Source: Luteococcus japonicus (GTDB lineage: Bacteria > Actinomycetota > Actinomycetes > Propionibacteriales > Propionibacteriaceae). From it: a stretch of DNA of 64,000 bases. The stretch is from assembly GCF_003752415.1 (NCBI RefSeq), contig NZ_RKHG01000001.1:434001-498000 (forward strand), written 5' to 3'. The notes beneath the pieces were generated by a model. The model searched no databases. It saw only the letters and a program-made list of their open reading frames with translations, and was not told where the DNA came from. Of this stretch, positions 55,778 through 63,870 are shown piece after piece. A program made the translations under genes and the position numbers. Positions within the stretch are counted from its first letter, which is position 1. Each line of letters opens with the position of its first letter.

Positions 55778-56133
55778 GCGCCCTCCCCAGCTGCGTCGCA
55801 TCCGGGAAGCGAGCAGGCGGGATCGATGCACGGGGCGTCTTCGTCCACTGCCAGGGTGGCATCGACCAGTGCCGTCAGCGCCTGCGCCAGGTGCGAATCG
55901 GCGATCTCATATCGTGTCCGAGGACCCTCGGGCTCGGAGACGACGATCCCGCAATCGCGCAGGCATGCCAGGTGGTTGGACACGTTCGGGCGTGTCAGGT
56001 CCAGATCTCGGGCCAGTTCCGCCGGGTAAGCGGGATGGTCGAGCAGGGTCAAGATGATCCGGGATCGAGTGGGGTCGGCCAGTGCACGACCCAGGCGGTT
56101 CATCACGTCGAGACGCGAAGCAATAGTCAGCAT
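55774..56133 (-). CDS. cmtR: Cd/Pb-sensing ArsR/SmtB repressor CmtR
   Basis: A 119-residue winged-helix repressor. The DNA-reading helix is in DLTRPNVSNHLACLRDCGIV. The three metal ligands known from Mycobacterium CmtR, C57, C61 and C102, fall at exactly these positions here (ACLRDC and APC). Further cysteines follow at the tail. It represses itself and cadD until Cd or Pb binds. The start at 56133 gives a near-leaderless transcript. Confidence 0.93.
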   Translation of the reverse strand: MLTIASRLDVMNRLGRALADPTRSRIILTLLDHPAYPAELARDLDLTRPNVSNHLACLRDCGIVVSEPEGPRTRYEIADSHLAQALTALVDATLAVDEDAPCIDPACSLPGCDAAGEGA

Positions 56134-56135
56134 GG

Positions 56136-56171
56136 ACTGAACTATACAGCGCGCACTGAACACTCGGTCAC
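56136..56171 (-). promoter_or_regulatory. cmtR-cadD promoter and operator
   Basis: On the reverse strand TATAGT (56146-56141) is a good -10, with a weak GTGACC at 56171-56166. ACTGAAC occurs at 56136-56142 and 56155-56161 (direct repeat, 19-base step), flanking the -10, and is the likely CmtR site. Confidence 0.5.
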
Positions 56172-56277
56172 AGGCGTCAGCCCAGATCGCATGCCCGTAA
56201 GGGGAACCCTCACCGGAGACCACCGCTACTTATCGAGAGGAACGACGGCACGCCTGGCGGGCTGTCCCGTAAGACCC

Positions 56278-56299
56278 GTCCGGTGAACTGTCCGGTGAA
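56278..56299 (+). repeat. GTCCGGTGAA direct repeat upstream of the resolvase
   Basis: GTCCGGTGAA occurs at 56278 and 56290 (12-base period) in the leader of the resolvase gene. This is the expected place for a res site. Confidence 0.45.
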
Positions 56300-56326
56300 G
56301 GGAGGCTATATGACACACTGGGGAGC

Positions 56327-56923
56327 ATGTCCCCCTTGAAGGTCGGCTATGCCCGAGTCTCCACCGACGAGCAGGACCTGACCGCGCAGCGTGACGGACT
56401 CGCGGCGTTCGGCGTCGATCCCAAGCGCATCTACGTCGATCACGGGCTCACGGGCCGCAACGCCGACCGTGAGGGACTGCGGCAGGCGCTGGCAGCGTGT
56501 CGGGACGGCGATACATTCGTGGTCCCCAAGCTCGATCGGCTGGCGCGTTCGGTCCGTGATGCCCACCAGATCGCCGACGACCTCGCGGCGCGGGAAGTGA
56601 AGCTGAGCATCGCCGGATCGGTGTACGACCCGACCGACCCGATGGGGAAACTGTTGTTCAACGTGCTGGCGATGGTCGCCGAATTCGAAGCCGACCTCAT
56701 CCGTGCCCGCACCCGCGAGGGGATGAAGGTCGCCAAGGCCAAGGGCCGGCTGCGCGGGAAGTCACCGAAACTCACCCCCCGGCAAGAAGCTCACCTCGTC
56801 CAGCTACATGCCGCCGACGAGCACACCGTGGGCGAGCTGGCCGAGCTGTTCAGCGTGGGCCGCTCCACGGTCTACCGCGCCCTTCAGCGCGCCGAGCGCG
56901 GGCGCGAGAACGCCTTGCAGTAG
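56327..56923 (+). CDS. Resolvase of the Tn552-like element (TniR-like)
   Basis: A 198-residue small serine recombinase. The catalytic serine is in KVGYARVSTDEQDLTAQRDG, and VPKLDRLARSVRDAHQIADD and AEFEADLIRARTREGM are the typical core. A helix-turn-helix closes the protein (VGELAELFSVGRSTVYRALQ). It probably resolves cointegrates. The tniA start is seven bases after its stop. Confidence 0.9.
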   Translation: MSPLKVGYARVSTDEQDLTAQRDGLAAFGVDPKRIYVDHGLTGRNADREGLRQALAACRDGDTFVVPKLDRLARSVRDAHQIADDLAAREVKLSIAGSVYDPTDPMGKLLFNVLAMVAEFEADLIRARTREGMKVAKAKGRLRGKSPKLTPRQEAHLVQLHAADEHTVGELAELFSVGRSTVYRALQRAERGRENALQ

Positions 56924-56930
56924 GTGCGTC

Positions 56931-58328
56931 GTGGACGCTCGAGCGCGGTGGCGAATCCTCAGGCTCCACGTCGAGGACCAGGTGCCCCTCGCGCGCTTAG
57001 CTCGCGAGACCGATGTTGGGCTGCGGACCCTGGAGCGCTGGCACGCCCGCTACCGCGCCGACGGCTACGCCGGACTGGAGACAGCCTCGCGAGCGGACAC
57101 CGGCTCCCGCCGCCTTCCGCCCGACCTCGTCCACCTGATCGAGGGCCTGGCACTGAGCAAGCCGCGGCCGGCCATCGCCACCATCCACCGCAAAGTCACC
57201 GGCATCTGCGCCGCCCGGAGATGGCCGGTCCCCTCCTACTCGGTGGTCTGGGACATCGTGCGGACCCTGGATCCCGGCATGGTCACCCTCGCCCTGGAGG
57301 GCGCAGCGTCCTACCGCGACAAGCACGAGCTGGTGCTACGCCGGCAAGCAGAGCTGCCCAACGCGATGTGGCAATCCGATCACACCATGCTCGACATCCT
57401 GGTGGTGGGCACCGACGGCAAGCCCGCACGGCCATGGCTGACAACGATCCTCGACGACTGCTCCCGGGCGGTCTGCGGCTACACAGTCTTCCTGGGCGCA
57501 CCGTCGGCGATGAGCACCGCCCTGGCGCTGCGCCAAGCGATCTGGCACAAGACCGACCCGGCCTGGCCGATGTGCGGCCTGCCCGACGTGCTCTACGTCG
57601 ACCACGGCAGCGACTTCACCAGTGACAAGCTCGCCCACACCGCCGTCGACCTCCACATCCGACTGATCCACTCCACCGTCGCCCGACCCCAGGGACGGGG
57701 CAAGATCGAGCGGTTCTTCGGCACCATCAACACCGAGCTACTCGCCACCCTGCCCGGACACATCACCGAAGGGCACCCCTGGCCGACACCGAAACTGTCC
57801 CTGGCCGCCCTCGATAGCGCCCTGGAGGCGTTCGTGGCCACCTACAACGACCGCACGCACAGCGAGCTCGGAACCTCCCCGCGCAGCGCGTGGATCGCCG
57901 ATGGCTGGCTGCCCCGAATGCCCGAGAGCCTGGAAGACCTCGACAGACTGCTGTTGACCGTCGCCAAGACCCGCGTCGTGCGCCGCGATGGCATCCGCTT
58001 CCAGGGCCTGCGCTACGTCTCGCCAACTCTGGCCGGCTACGTCGGACGCTCGGTCGTGATCCGCTACGACCCCCGCGACATCACCGAGATCCGCGTCTTC
58101 GATCACGACGAATTCGTCTGCAAGGCCGTCAACCAAGAGCACCACGACCAGAAGGTCAGCCTCAAGGAGATCCAGGCCGCGCGCAACGCCCGCCGCCGGG
58201 CGCTGCGAGCCGGCATCAACGAACGCATCGCCCTCGTGGCCGCACCTACCGAGACGCCACGGATCACCGAAGCACCGGCTCCGGCGCCGAGGTCGGCGTT
58301 GAAGATCTACAAGGAGGACCTCAGGTGA
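56931..58328 (+). CDS. tniA: TniA-like DDE transposase
   Basis: A 465-residue Mu/TnsB/TniA-type transposase. An N-terminal helix-turn-helix region (QVPLARLARETDVGLRTLER) is followed by the DDE core: D150 in MWQSDHTMLDIL, D224 in VLYVDHGSDF and E260 in GRGKIERFFG, spaced 35. The Mu C-terminal beta-barrel contains FQGLRYVSPTLAGYVGRSVV. GTG 56931 is chosen; the long upstream frame overlaps the resolvase. It overlaps tniB by GTGA. Confidence 0.92.
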   Translation: MDARARWRILRLHVEDQVPLARLARETDVGLRTLERWHARYRADGYAGLETASRADTGSRRLPPDLVHLIEGLALSKPRPAIATIHRKVTGICAARRWPVPSYSVVWDIVRTLDPGMVTLALEGAASYRDKHELVLRRQAELPNAMWQSDHTMLDILVVGTDGKPARPWLTTILDDCSRAVCGYTVFLGAPSAMSTALALRQAIWHKTDPAWPMCGLPDVLYVDHGSDFTSDKLAHTAVDLHIRLIHSTVARPQGRGKIERFFGTINTELLATLPGHITEGHPWPTPKLSLAALDSALEAFVATYNDRTHSELGTSPRSAWIADGWLPRMPESLEDLDRLLLTVAKTRVVRRDGIRFQGLRYVSPTLAGYVGRSVVIRYDPRDITEIRVFDHDEFVCKAVNQEHHDQKVSLKEIQAARNARRRALRAGINERIALVAAPTETPRITEAPAPAPRSALKIYKEDLR

Positions 58329-59143
58329 GCCAGCGCTTCATCGTCACCAAGGAGCACCGCCGCTTCACCGAGTTCGCCGACGCCGTGCGCCGCGGGCACA
58401 CCATCGGTTTGTGCTTCGGATCAGCCGGCGTAGGAAAGACACTCTCCGCGCGCCGCTACGCACACTACGAGAAGGCTCATGACCTGCTGACCTACTGGGG
58501 GCCGCGCTCCGACAACGACGCCAAGATCTACGCCGCCTTGAACCGGAGCCGCACCGTGCTCTACACCCCCAGCGTGCTGACCACCCCGCGGACCCTGAAG
58601 GACGAGCTGACCCAAGCCATCACCCGCACCAACATGTGCATCGAGCAGCACCTCGTACCTCCCGGCACGGCCACTCCCGAGGCCTGGGGATGGCGACACG
58701 GCAGGAACTACGTGGAGCTGATCATCGTCGACGAGGCCGAACGACTGCGTCCCGCCGCTCTGGAACTGCTGCGCGATCGCTACGACCGCGACGACATCGC
58801 CCTGATCCTGATCGGCATGCCCGGCCTGGAGAAGCAGTTCAGCCACTACCCCCAGTTCTACAGCCGAGTCGGCTTCGCCCACCAGTACCGGCCCCTGGGA
58901 CAAGACGAACTGCTGTTCGTCCTCGAGCGACACTGGCGATCCCTCGGCAAGACCCTCGACCCCGACGACTTCACCGATGCCCAAGCCATCGCAGCCATCG
59001 CACGGATCACCCGCGGCAACTTCCGGCTCCTCGAACGCCTCTTCCCCCAGATCCAGCGGGTCCTGAAGATCAACGAACTCGACACCATCACCAACGACGT
59101 CATCGAAGCCGCACAGAGCACCCTGGTCATCGGTGTCACCTGA
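58325..59143 (+). CDS. tniB: TniB-like AAA ATPase
   Basis: A 272-residue ATPase partner of TniA that selects target DNA. Walker A is GSAGVGKT in LCFGSAGVGKTLSARRYAHY and Walker B is LIIVDEAERLRPAAL; a sensor arginine region (FYSRVGFAHQYRPL) follows. The GTGA overlap with tniA shows translational coupling. No TniQ is found, as in Tn552. Confidence 0.9.
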   Translation: MSQRFIVTKEHRRFTEFADAVRRGHTIGLCFGSAGVGKTLSARRYAHYEKAHDLLTYWGPRSDNDAKIYAALNRSRTVLYTPSVLTTPRTLKDELTQAITRTNMCIEQHLVPPGTATPEAWGWRHGRNYVELIIVDEAERLRPAALELLRDRYDRDDIALILIGMPGLEKQFSHYPQFYSRVGFAHQYRPLGQDELLFVLERHWRSLGKTLDPDDFTDAQAIAAIARITRGNFRLLERLFPQIQRVLKINELDTITNDVIEAAQSTLVIGVT

Positions 59144-59231
59144 CCCCGCCACGAAGCGACCGAAGAACCCCGCCATTCAGCAGACGAAGTCACAAACATG
59201 CAGTGCAACACTTCTGTTCGGAGGTCTAGAC

Positions 59232-59807
59232 ATGGCGCCACAGGGACAGGTGGTCGGTTACGTTCGCGTCTCGAGCGAGCAACAGAATCTGGCGCGTCAG
59301 CTTGAGAGCATCGGAGAGGTGGACCGCTTCTTCCAGGACAAGGTCAGCGGTGGATCGCGATCGGCACGGGTCGGCCTTGCCGAGTGCCTGCGTTACATCC
59401 GCGACGGCGACACAGTGCGCGTTGCTTCGATGGACCGGCTCGCCCGCTCCCTCGTCGACTTGCAGCAGATCGTCGACGAGATCCTTCAGAAGGGTGCGTC
59501 GGTGCAGTTTGTAAAGGAGGGGCAGACCTACTCCCCCTCGACTGATGATTCCATGAGCCGCTTGCTTTTGCAGATCCTTGGAGCCTTCGCCGAGTTCCAG
59601 CGTAACCTCATCCGAGAACGTCAGGCGGAGGGGATCGCCATTGCGAAGGCGAACGGACGCTATAAGGGGCGAGCTCAGTCCCTCAGTCCGGCGCAGATCG
59701 AAAGCGCAAAAGAACTGAACGCGCAAGGAATCCCCAAGACACGTATCGCCCGCGAGTTCGGAGTAAATAGATCGACCCTCTATCGAGCGCTCAAGAAGCA
59801 TCCATAA
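59232..59807 (+). CDS. Serine resolvase, third recombinase of the island
   Basis: A 191-residue resolvase: VVGYVRVSSEQQNLARQL, MDRLARSLVDLQQIVDE, AEFQRNLIRERQAEGI and a C-terminal HTH (IPKTRIAREFGVNRSTLYRA). GGAGG (59220-59224) decides ATG 59232. It lies between the Tn552-like module and the retron, and its G+C is already a little lower. The 88-base gap upstream of its start may contain a res site. Confidence 0.87.
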   Translation: MAPQGQVVGYVRVSSEQQNLARQLESIGEVDRFFQDKVSGGSRSARVGLAECLRYIRDGDTVRVASMDRLARSLVDLQQIVDEILQKGASVQFVKEGQTYSPSTDDSMSRLLLQILGAFAEFQRNLIRERQAEGIAIAKANGRYKGRAQSLSPAQIESAKELNAQGIPKTRIAREFGVNRSTLYRALKKHP

Positions 59808-59870
59808 CAGAACGGCGACAGTACACCCACGCCACGCCCGACCCAACCAGTAAGTAGAGGATCTTTAGAC

Positions 59871-61103
59871 ATGCCTCTCCAGCTCCCCAGCTTGACACCC
59901 CGCGGCCAGCAATGGCTTGAAAACTTCGACGAACAAGACAAAACGCTTGCGGAGATGCTCCTTGACTCTTTGCAGATGGCTACCACGGAAGAGATCCAAG
60001 CAGGCTTAAGACGCGCATTGAGTGATTCCAACTACAAGGGTCCTACGCTGCTAATACCAGTGGTCGCGATCGAGGATATCCTTGACTTGGCACCATACTC
60101 TCTTACCCGAGCCGGCGAAAGCCGGAGACAACGCGGGGATAACTTGAGGCAATCCCTGATTGCCTATCAAGACTTTCATGTAGGAAAATTCATCGCTGGC
60201 ACGCCGGGCAGTGAAGGGATTCTAGGAAACATCATCCGAGATTTGACAAACGAGGATCCTAGCCGTTGGGTTGCCCCGTCATCCAGCATTGATGAGGTTC
60301 GCAGGCGACGAGTGCGGAGTTGTGTGCTGCTCACCGACTACTCGGGCTCGGGATCCCAGGTGTCACGAATGCTTGCAACATTCGCACGCAACACCACTTT
60401 CCGCAGCTGGCATTCATTCGGTTGGGTCCGCTTTCACTCCCTGTGCTACGCAGAATCTCCAGCATCGATCGATTCACTCTCGCGGAACAAATTGATCCAG
60501 ACTCAAAGTCGAGTCATGGAGGCTCGAACTCTGAATACCTGCGGATGGGATTCGAAAACCAAAGCAGAAATCGAGAACCTTTGCATTCGCAAGGCTGGCC
60601 GGAAGAATCGCAGCCAAGCACTAGGCTACGCCGAAAGTCGAGGAATGTTCACGACAGAGTATAGAATCCCAAATAACACGCCCTATATTCTCCGGAAGAC
60701 GGGTGGTGGCTGGAAGTCATTTGGTATAGGGGAAGGTGGTCGACAAATCCCAATTGAACAGTCGGAAGTCCTAAAACAAAAGGTAGAGCACGATGGAATT
60801 TTGAACCACAATTTTAGAGGCCGCAAGTTGGCGAAGGACGATACCTTTGCTCAAAAACTCCTATTCTGCCTGAGCGCCTACGAGTTACGCTTGCCAACCC
60901 AAGCGATTGTCTCACAAAATAGATCTCTGTCTGAATCCAGGGTCCACGAGTTAACCCAAGTCCTTCGTGGCCTAAGCCTGGTGGACGACAACCTGCGCAT
61001 CACGGAGAGTGGCCGACGCGAGCTGCTTCGAGCAAAGAAGCGCACGGCTCGACCACCCATGCTTCCAAAGACCGAGCATCCGTACTATCCTGAACTCGGA
61101 TGA
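59871..61103 (+). CDS. Retron effector: PRTase-like domain plus winged helix
   Basis: A 410-residue protein. The phosphoribosyltransferase-like core shows CVLLTDYSGSGSQVSRML (PRPP-loop-like DYSGSGSQ at 156-163) and LGYAESRGMF with IPNNTPYI (252-273), as seen in PRTase-like proteins of retrons. A winged helix follows (about 325-390: AIVSQNRSLSESRVHELTQV, LRITESGRREL). PRTase-plus-wHTH effectors are known partners of one retron group (type III, as I recall the Mestre scheme). AGAGGA precedes the ATG. Its stop codon lies inside the left arm of the ncRNA inverted repeat. G+C is visibly lower than in the chromosome. Confidence 0.78.
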   Translation: MPLQLPSLTPRGQQWLENFDEQDKTLAEMLLDSLQMATTEEIQAGLRRALSDSNYKGPTLLIPVVAIEDILDLAPYSLTRAGESRRQRGDNLRQSLIAYQDFHVGKFIAGTPGSEGILGNIIRDLTNEDPSRWVAPSSSIDEVRRRRVRSCVLLTDYSGSGSQVSRMLATFARNTTFRSWHSFGWVRFHSLCYAESPASIDSLSRNKLIQTQSRVMEARTLNTCGWDSKTKAEIENLCIRKAGRKNRSQALGYAESRGMFTTEYRIPNNTPYILRKTGGGWKSFGIGEGGRQIPIEQSEVLKQKVEHDGILNHNFRGRKLAKDDTFAQKLLFCLSAYELRLPTQAIVSQNRSLSESRVHELTQVLRGLSLVDDNLRITESGRRELLRAKKRTARPPMLPKTEHPYYPELG

Positions 61104-61316
61104 GGAGCATCCGTAGGTGCGCCTAGATTGCCACCCATCGCGGTGGTCGGATCTCGGGTTGGACTTCTAAAGTCCCGCCTCCGCACGAGCTTCCGCTACG
61201 CCTGAGTTGCGACCTCCCACCCCCGGTGGCGTGTGCCTTTCCGGGTGCAGGAGCCCGCAACCGAGGGGACTTCGTCAAAATATTGGGTAGGTTCATGTCT
61301 ATAGATGCTCCTCATC
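61099..61316 (+). ncRNA. Candidate retron msr-msd RNA
   Basis: A perfect 13-bp inverted repeat, GATGAGGAGCATC (61099-61111) and GATGCTCCTCATC (61304-61316), fits the a1/a2 pair that brackets retron ncRNA, about 218 bases. Inside are a CCACC/GGTGG hairpin (61131-61146), a GGACTT/AAGTCC hairpin (61161-61175) and a long msd-like stem of 15 pairs (61206-61222 with 61243-61261). Candidate priming guanosines follow a1 at 61116 and 61126. a1 overlaps the effector stop and a2 lies within RT codons 4-8. Confidence 0.75.
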
Positions 61317-62425
61317 TCTACCGAAAGGCGGCGCTCGCCGCGGGTAGGTCCAACGCGGCCGTTGAAGCAACTCTCTCGCGAGCTCACACCACGGCACTGA
61401 GGGGTGCCGTGCCAATCTTTTCTCTCGGTCACCTGGCGAGGCTATCAAACGTCGACTATCAATTTCTGCATGACGTCGTCTGCCGCAAGGTCGATCCGTA
61501 CCAATCGATCACCATGAGAAAGCCCTCAGGGAAGATCCGCCCTATTTCGGCCCCCAATCAAGAACTAAAAGCGGTGCAGCAAGTCATCCTTTACCGAGCG
61601 CTAAGGAACCTGGATCCAAATCCCTCTAGCTTTGCATACACCAAAAATTTATCGGTGCTCGACTGCGCCAAGCGTCATGTAGGTGCTAGATGGGTAATCA
61701 AGATGGATTTGCGAGACTTCTTTTCATCAGTCGACGAGAGATCTGCGTACAGAACTTTCATCAAAAGGGGATACGCCTCTCTGATGGCTTTTGAAATGGC
61801 CCGTATTTGCACTCGGGACAGGTCCCCAAGACGAGGGGCACGTGAATACGTGGACCGATACCCACGTATCCCGGGCTACGCATGTGGTTCCGTGGGCATG
61901 CTACCGCAAGGCGCTCCCACCAGCGGCGCGCTTGCAAATGAAGCCGCTAGACCGCTTGATCGCAAGTTAGCTTCTCTCGCTGCTTCGTCCGGAGGGATCT
62001 ACACGCGCTACTCGGACGACCTAGCCTTCTCGTGGGCTCAAGATGTCGACAGATCACACTTACATGGCTTTGTGTCGAATGTCACGGAACTGTGTGCCTT
62101 GCAGGGATTTTCTGTCCACCGCCGAAAGACGCGCATCCTCTCGCCAGGATCCCGAAAAGTCATATTAGGGCTCTTGGTCGATGAGTCCAGCGTTCGCCTA
62201 TTGCCAGAATTTAAGCGACGCGTGGACAACCACATTCGTTGCGTCGCAAAATTCGGCGCTTCAAAACATGCAGAAGAGCGCGGATTCATGTCAATTTTTG
62301 AGATGGTGAATCATGTTGATGGCTGCTTGGCCTACAGCCATGGAATCGAGCCTGGTTGGACAGAGGTACGAAACACCAAATGGAAGGAGGCACTGTCAAA
62401 ATCTGGTATCCAGTCTGCAACTTAG
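61295..62425 (+). CDS. Retron-type reverse transcriptase
   Basis: A 376-residue reverse transcriptase. RT motifs: KIRPISAPNQELKAVQQ, VIKMDLRDFFSSVD (D138), LPQGAPTSGALANEA (203-217), YTRYSDDLAFSW (YSDD, 239-242) and FSVHRRKTRIL. Retron-specific regions are variants: CAKRH (124-128) where NAxxH is usual, and ILG (290-292) for VTG. GGGTAGG (61285-61291) supports ATG 61295; a longer frame from 61226 would read through the ncRNA. It should prime on the upstream RNA and make msDNA. Confidence 0.88.
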   Translation: MSIDAPHLYRKAALAAGRSNAAVEATLSRAHTTALRGAVPIFSLGHLARLSNVDYQFLHDVVCRKVDPYQSITMRKPSGKIRPISAPNQELKAVQQVILYRALRNLDPNPSSFAYTKNLSVLDCAKRHVGARWVIKMDLRDFFSSVDERSAYRTFIKRGYASLMAFEMARICTRDRSPRRGAREYVDRYPRIPGYACGSVGMLPQGAPTSGALANEAARPLDRKLASLAASSGGIYTRYSDDLAFSWAQDVDRSHLHGFVSNVTELCALQGFSVHRRKTRILSPGSRKVILGLLVDESSVRLLPEFKRRVDNHIRCVAKFGASKHAEERGFMSIFEMVNHVDGCLAYSHGIEPGWTEVRNTKWKEALSKSGIQSAT

Positions 62426-62445
62426 ACTCTTCGTCTGATTTCTCC

Positions 62446-62504
62446 TGAACATGGCGTTTCAGACATTCCGCGTGTCCTTCTCCGAGATCGATCGGTTTTG
62501 ACAC
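62446..62504 (+). repeat. TGTC-rich repeat, copy B
   Basis: TGAACATGGCGTTTCAGACA (62446-62465) matches copy C, and the 33-bp unit at 62472-62504 has the same outer arms as copy A with different central ten bases. The outer CACTTGATGTCC part is missing. It begins 20 bases after the RT stop, and no gene is recognised in the 700 bases that follow except one weak ORF. Confidence 0.65.
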
Positions 62505-62593
62505 GCAGTTGTTCTTAGCGGCAACATGAGATTCCTGTTGCAGCCCCGCGCGGCGCGTGGTGACGTTGAGCCAACCCGCCGGCGCCGGTCAGA

Positions 62594-62827
62594 TCAGGGA
62601 ACCCAGTGCCCGACCATCGCACTCACAGCGCCCGTCCATACTGTCTCCAATACGAACTGGTAAAATCTGCGAGGACTCGTTGAGCCGTTACTCGTTACAC
62701 ATACTTCGCCACACTGCATAGGCGTCTCCTTCCCAAAAGACCTCGGAGGCCTCTCGCTTAGCAGACAAACCGCTGCGAGCACGACTAGACACGTGATTCC
62801 CGAAATAACCGGGTGTTGATCGAACAC
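62594..62827 (-). CDS. Doubtful small secreted or membrane protein
   Basis: A 77-residue frame with a hydrophobic N-terminus (ISGITCLVVLAAVCLLSE) and no recognised domain. It lies in the gene-poor stretch after the retron. No ribosome site is evident, so it may be chance. Confidence 0.25.
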   Translation of the reverse strand: MFDQHPVISGITCLVVLAAVCLLSERPPRSFGKETPMQCGEVCVTSNGSTSPRRFYQFVLETVWTGAVSAMVGHWVP

Positions 62828-63143
62828 ACCGACACTGGGATCCGTGACGCGACCGACACTTGGAGAGTAGCACCTGGAGATGCCGGCTGGTTAGCGCTTG
62901 AGAACGTAGCTGACAGTCGCCCACCCACGGGTGTAAGGAGAGGGGCTATCCGCACACAGCGCCCCTTCCACAGTTCCGCGACCAGCCACTCGCTTCTATT
63001 GAGGCAACTAACCCCTGATCGCCTCTAGGCAGCGATCCGGATGTGACATGATCCGTGTCACGGATTCGTACTGCTCGTCTGCCACGTTCGTGTCAAACCC
63101 CTAGTCACCGTCTCGGCCCCATGACATGTTCCGTGGCGCCGGA
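62828..63143. other. Gene-free, TGTCA-rich stretch
   Basis: No credible coding frame. TGACATGATCCGTGTCA (63048-63064) is a TGACA/TGTCA dyad, with further GTGTCA and TGACA motifs up to copy C. It may be an outer array of transposase sites. Confidence 0.4.
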
Positions 63144-63183
63144 CACTTGATGTCCGTTGACACTGAACATGCCGTTTCAGACA
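63144..63183 (+). repeat. TGTC-rich repeat, copy C
   Basis: The 28-bp core (63144-63171) matches copy A at all but one position, then CGTTTCAGACA matches copy B. It has the same orientation as A and B, so it is not the inverted partner expected for the other end of one element. Confidence 0.65.
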
Positions 63184-63632
63184 GGCGAACCGACAGCCCG
63201 GCAACCGCTCGATGCTTTGGCCCGCCTGGACCTGGATCGGCTAACACCCATCCCCACCACCCCACTAGCGAGGCAGACCCCTCGAAGGGGATCCATTCTG
63301 CCTTTGGCACGTAAGGCCCCACTTCCAGACGAGTAGCCGCCGACCTCATCGATGTTCGTGGACGTGGCCATCGCCGTAGGACAGGACCGTGTCAAGCTAA
63401 AGCGCGCCCTGATGGACTCGGCATCAGTACCGATCGGGACTCCAAATCTCTGGCCTTCCACCTCAAACCACAACTTGGAGTCGGCAGGATCGAGCGTCTG
63501 GCCGTAGCCTACGATAGGTCCGCACTCCGTGCGCACGTACTCCCCCACGGCCGTTCCCGACAAGGAACCCACCGCTTCTCTTTGAAGTCGTCTGCGACTG
63601 CGGCTCGGGACGTGGGAAGACCCCTGACTCAA
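63177..63632 (-). CDS. Possible gene fragment of unknown family
   Basis: An open frame of 151 codons. Its middle (TAVGEYVRTECGPIVGYGQT, LWFEVEGQRFGVPIGTDAES) looks protein-like, whereas both ends do not. It is probably a fragment. Its start region overlaps the MBL-fold fragment on the other strand. Confidence 0.3.
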   Translation of the reverse strand: MSQGSSHVPSRSRRRLQREAVGSLSGTAVGEYVRTECGPIVGYGQTLDPADSKLWFEVEGQRFGVPIGTDAESIRARFSLTRSCPTAMATSTNIDEVGGYSSGSGALRAKGRMDPLRGVCLASGVVGMGVSRSRSRRAKASSGCRAVGSPV

Positions 63633-63847
63633 GTGTGGTCCGTCCGATTGATGGACACGTGCTGTACTTGAGCGAGATGGAGCGGAACATCGACCTTTTG
63701 GTGGTGTCTCACTTCGACAGTGACCACATCAACGGGGTGCAGCACCTAGCCGAAGAGCTGGAGAGGCGCTCGGTGGAAGTGAAGCGCGTCTGGGCACCGT
63801 TGCTCGATCCCATCACGCGCGTGGTGGTCGCTCTGTCGGGCCCGGCT
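63572..63847 (+). pseudogene. MBL-fold hydrolase fragment
   Basis: The frame reads PLLFEVVCDCGSGRGKTP, then NIDLLVVSHFDSDHINGVQH, the HxDxDH motif of metallo-beta-lactamase-fold hydrolases, then VKRVWAPLLDP. There is no start codon at the expected place and the protein ends within about 90 residues. It is truncated at both ends. Confidence 0.6.
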
Positions 63848-63870
63848 TGTGCGCCCCCGGACAGGACAAT

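Noticed and set aside
59144-59231. Right end of the Tn552-like module
   Set aside because: No inverted match to the GTCCGGTGAA repeat upstream of the first resolvase was found.
54972-62530. GCAACATGAG at 54972 and 62521 as terminal repeats of one large element
   Set aside because: Ten bases in the same orientation with dissimilar flanks is too weak and not inverted.
62813-63028. 71-codon forward frame after the retron
   Set aside because: No start context, no domain and it runs through the TGTCA-rich stretch.
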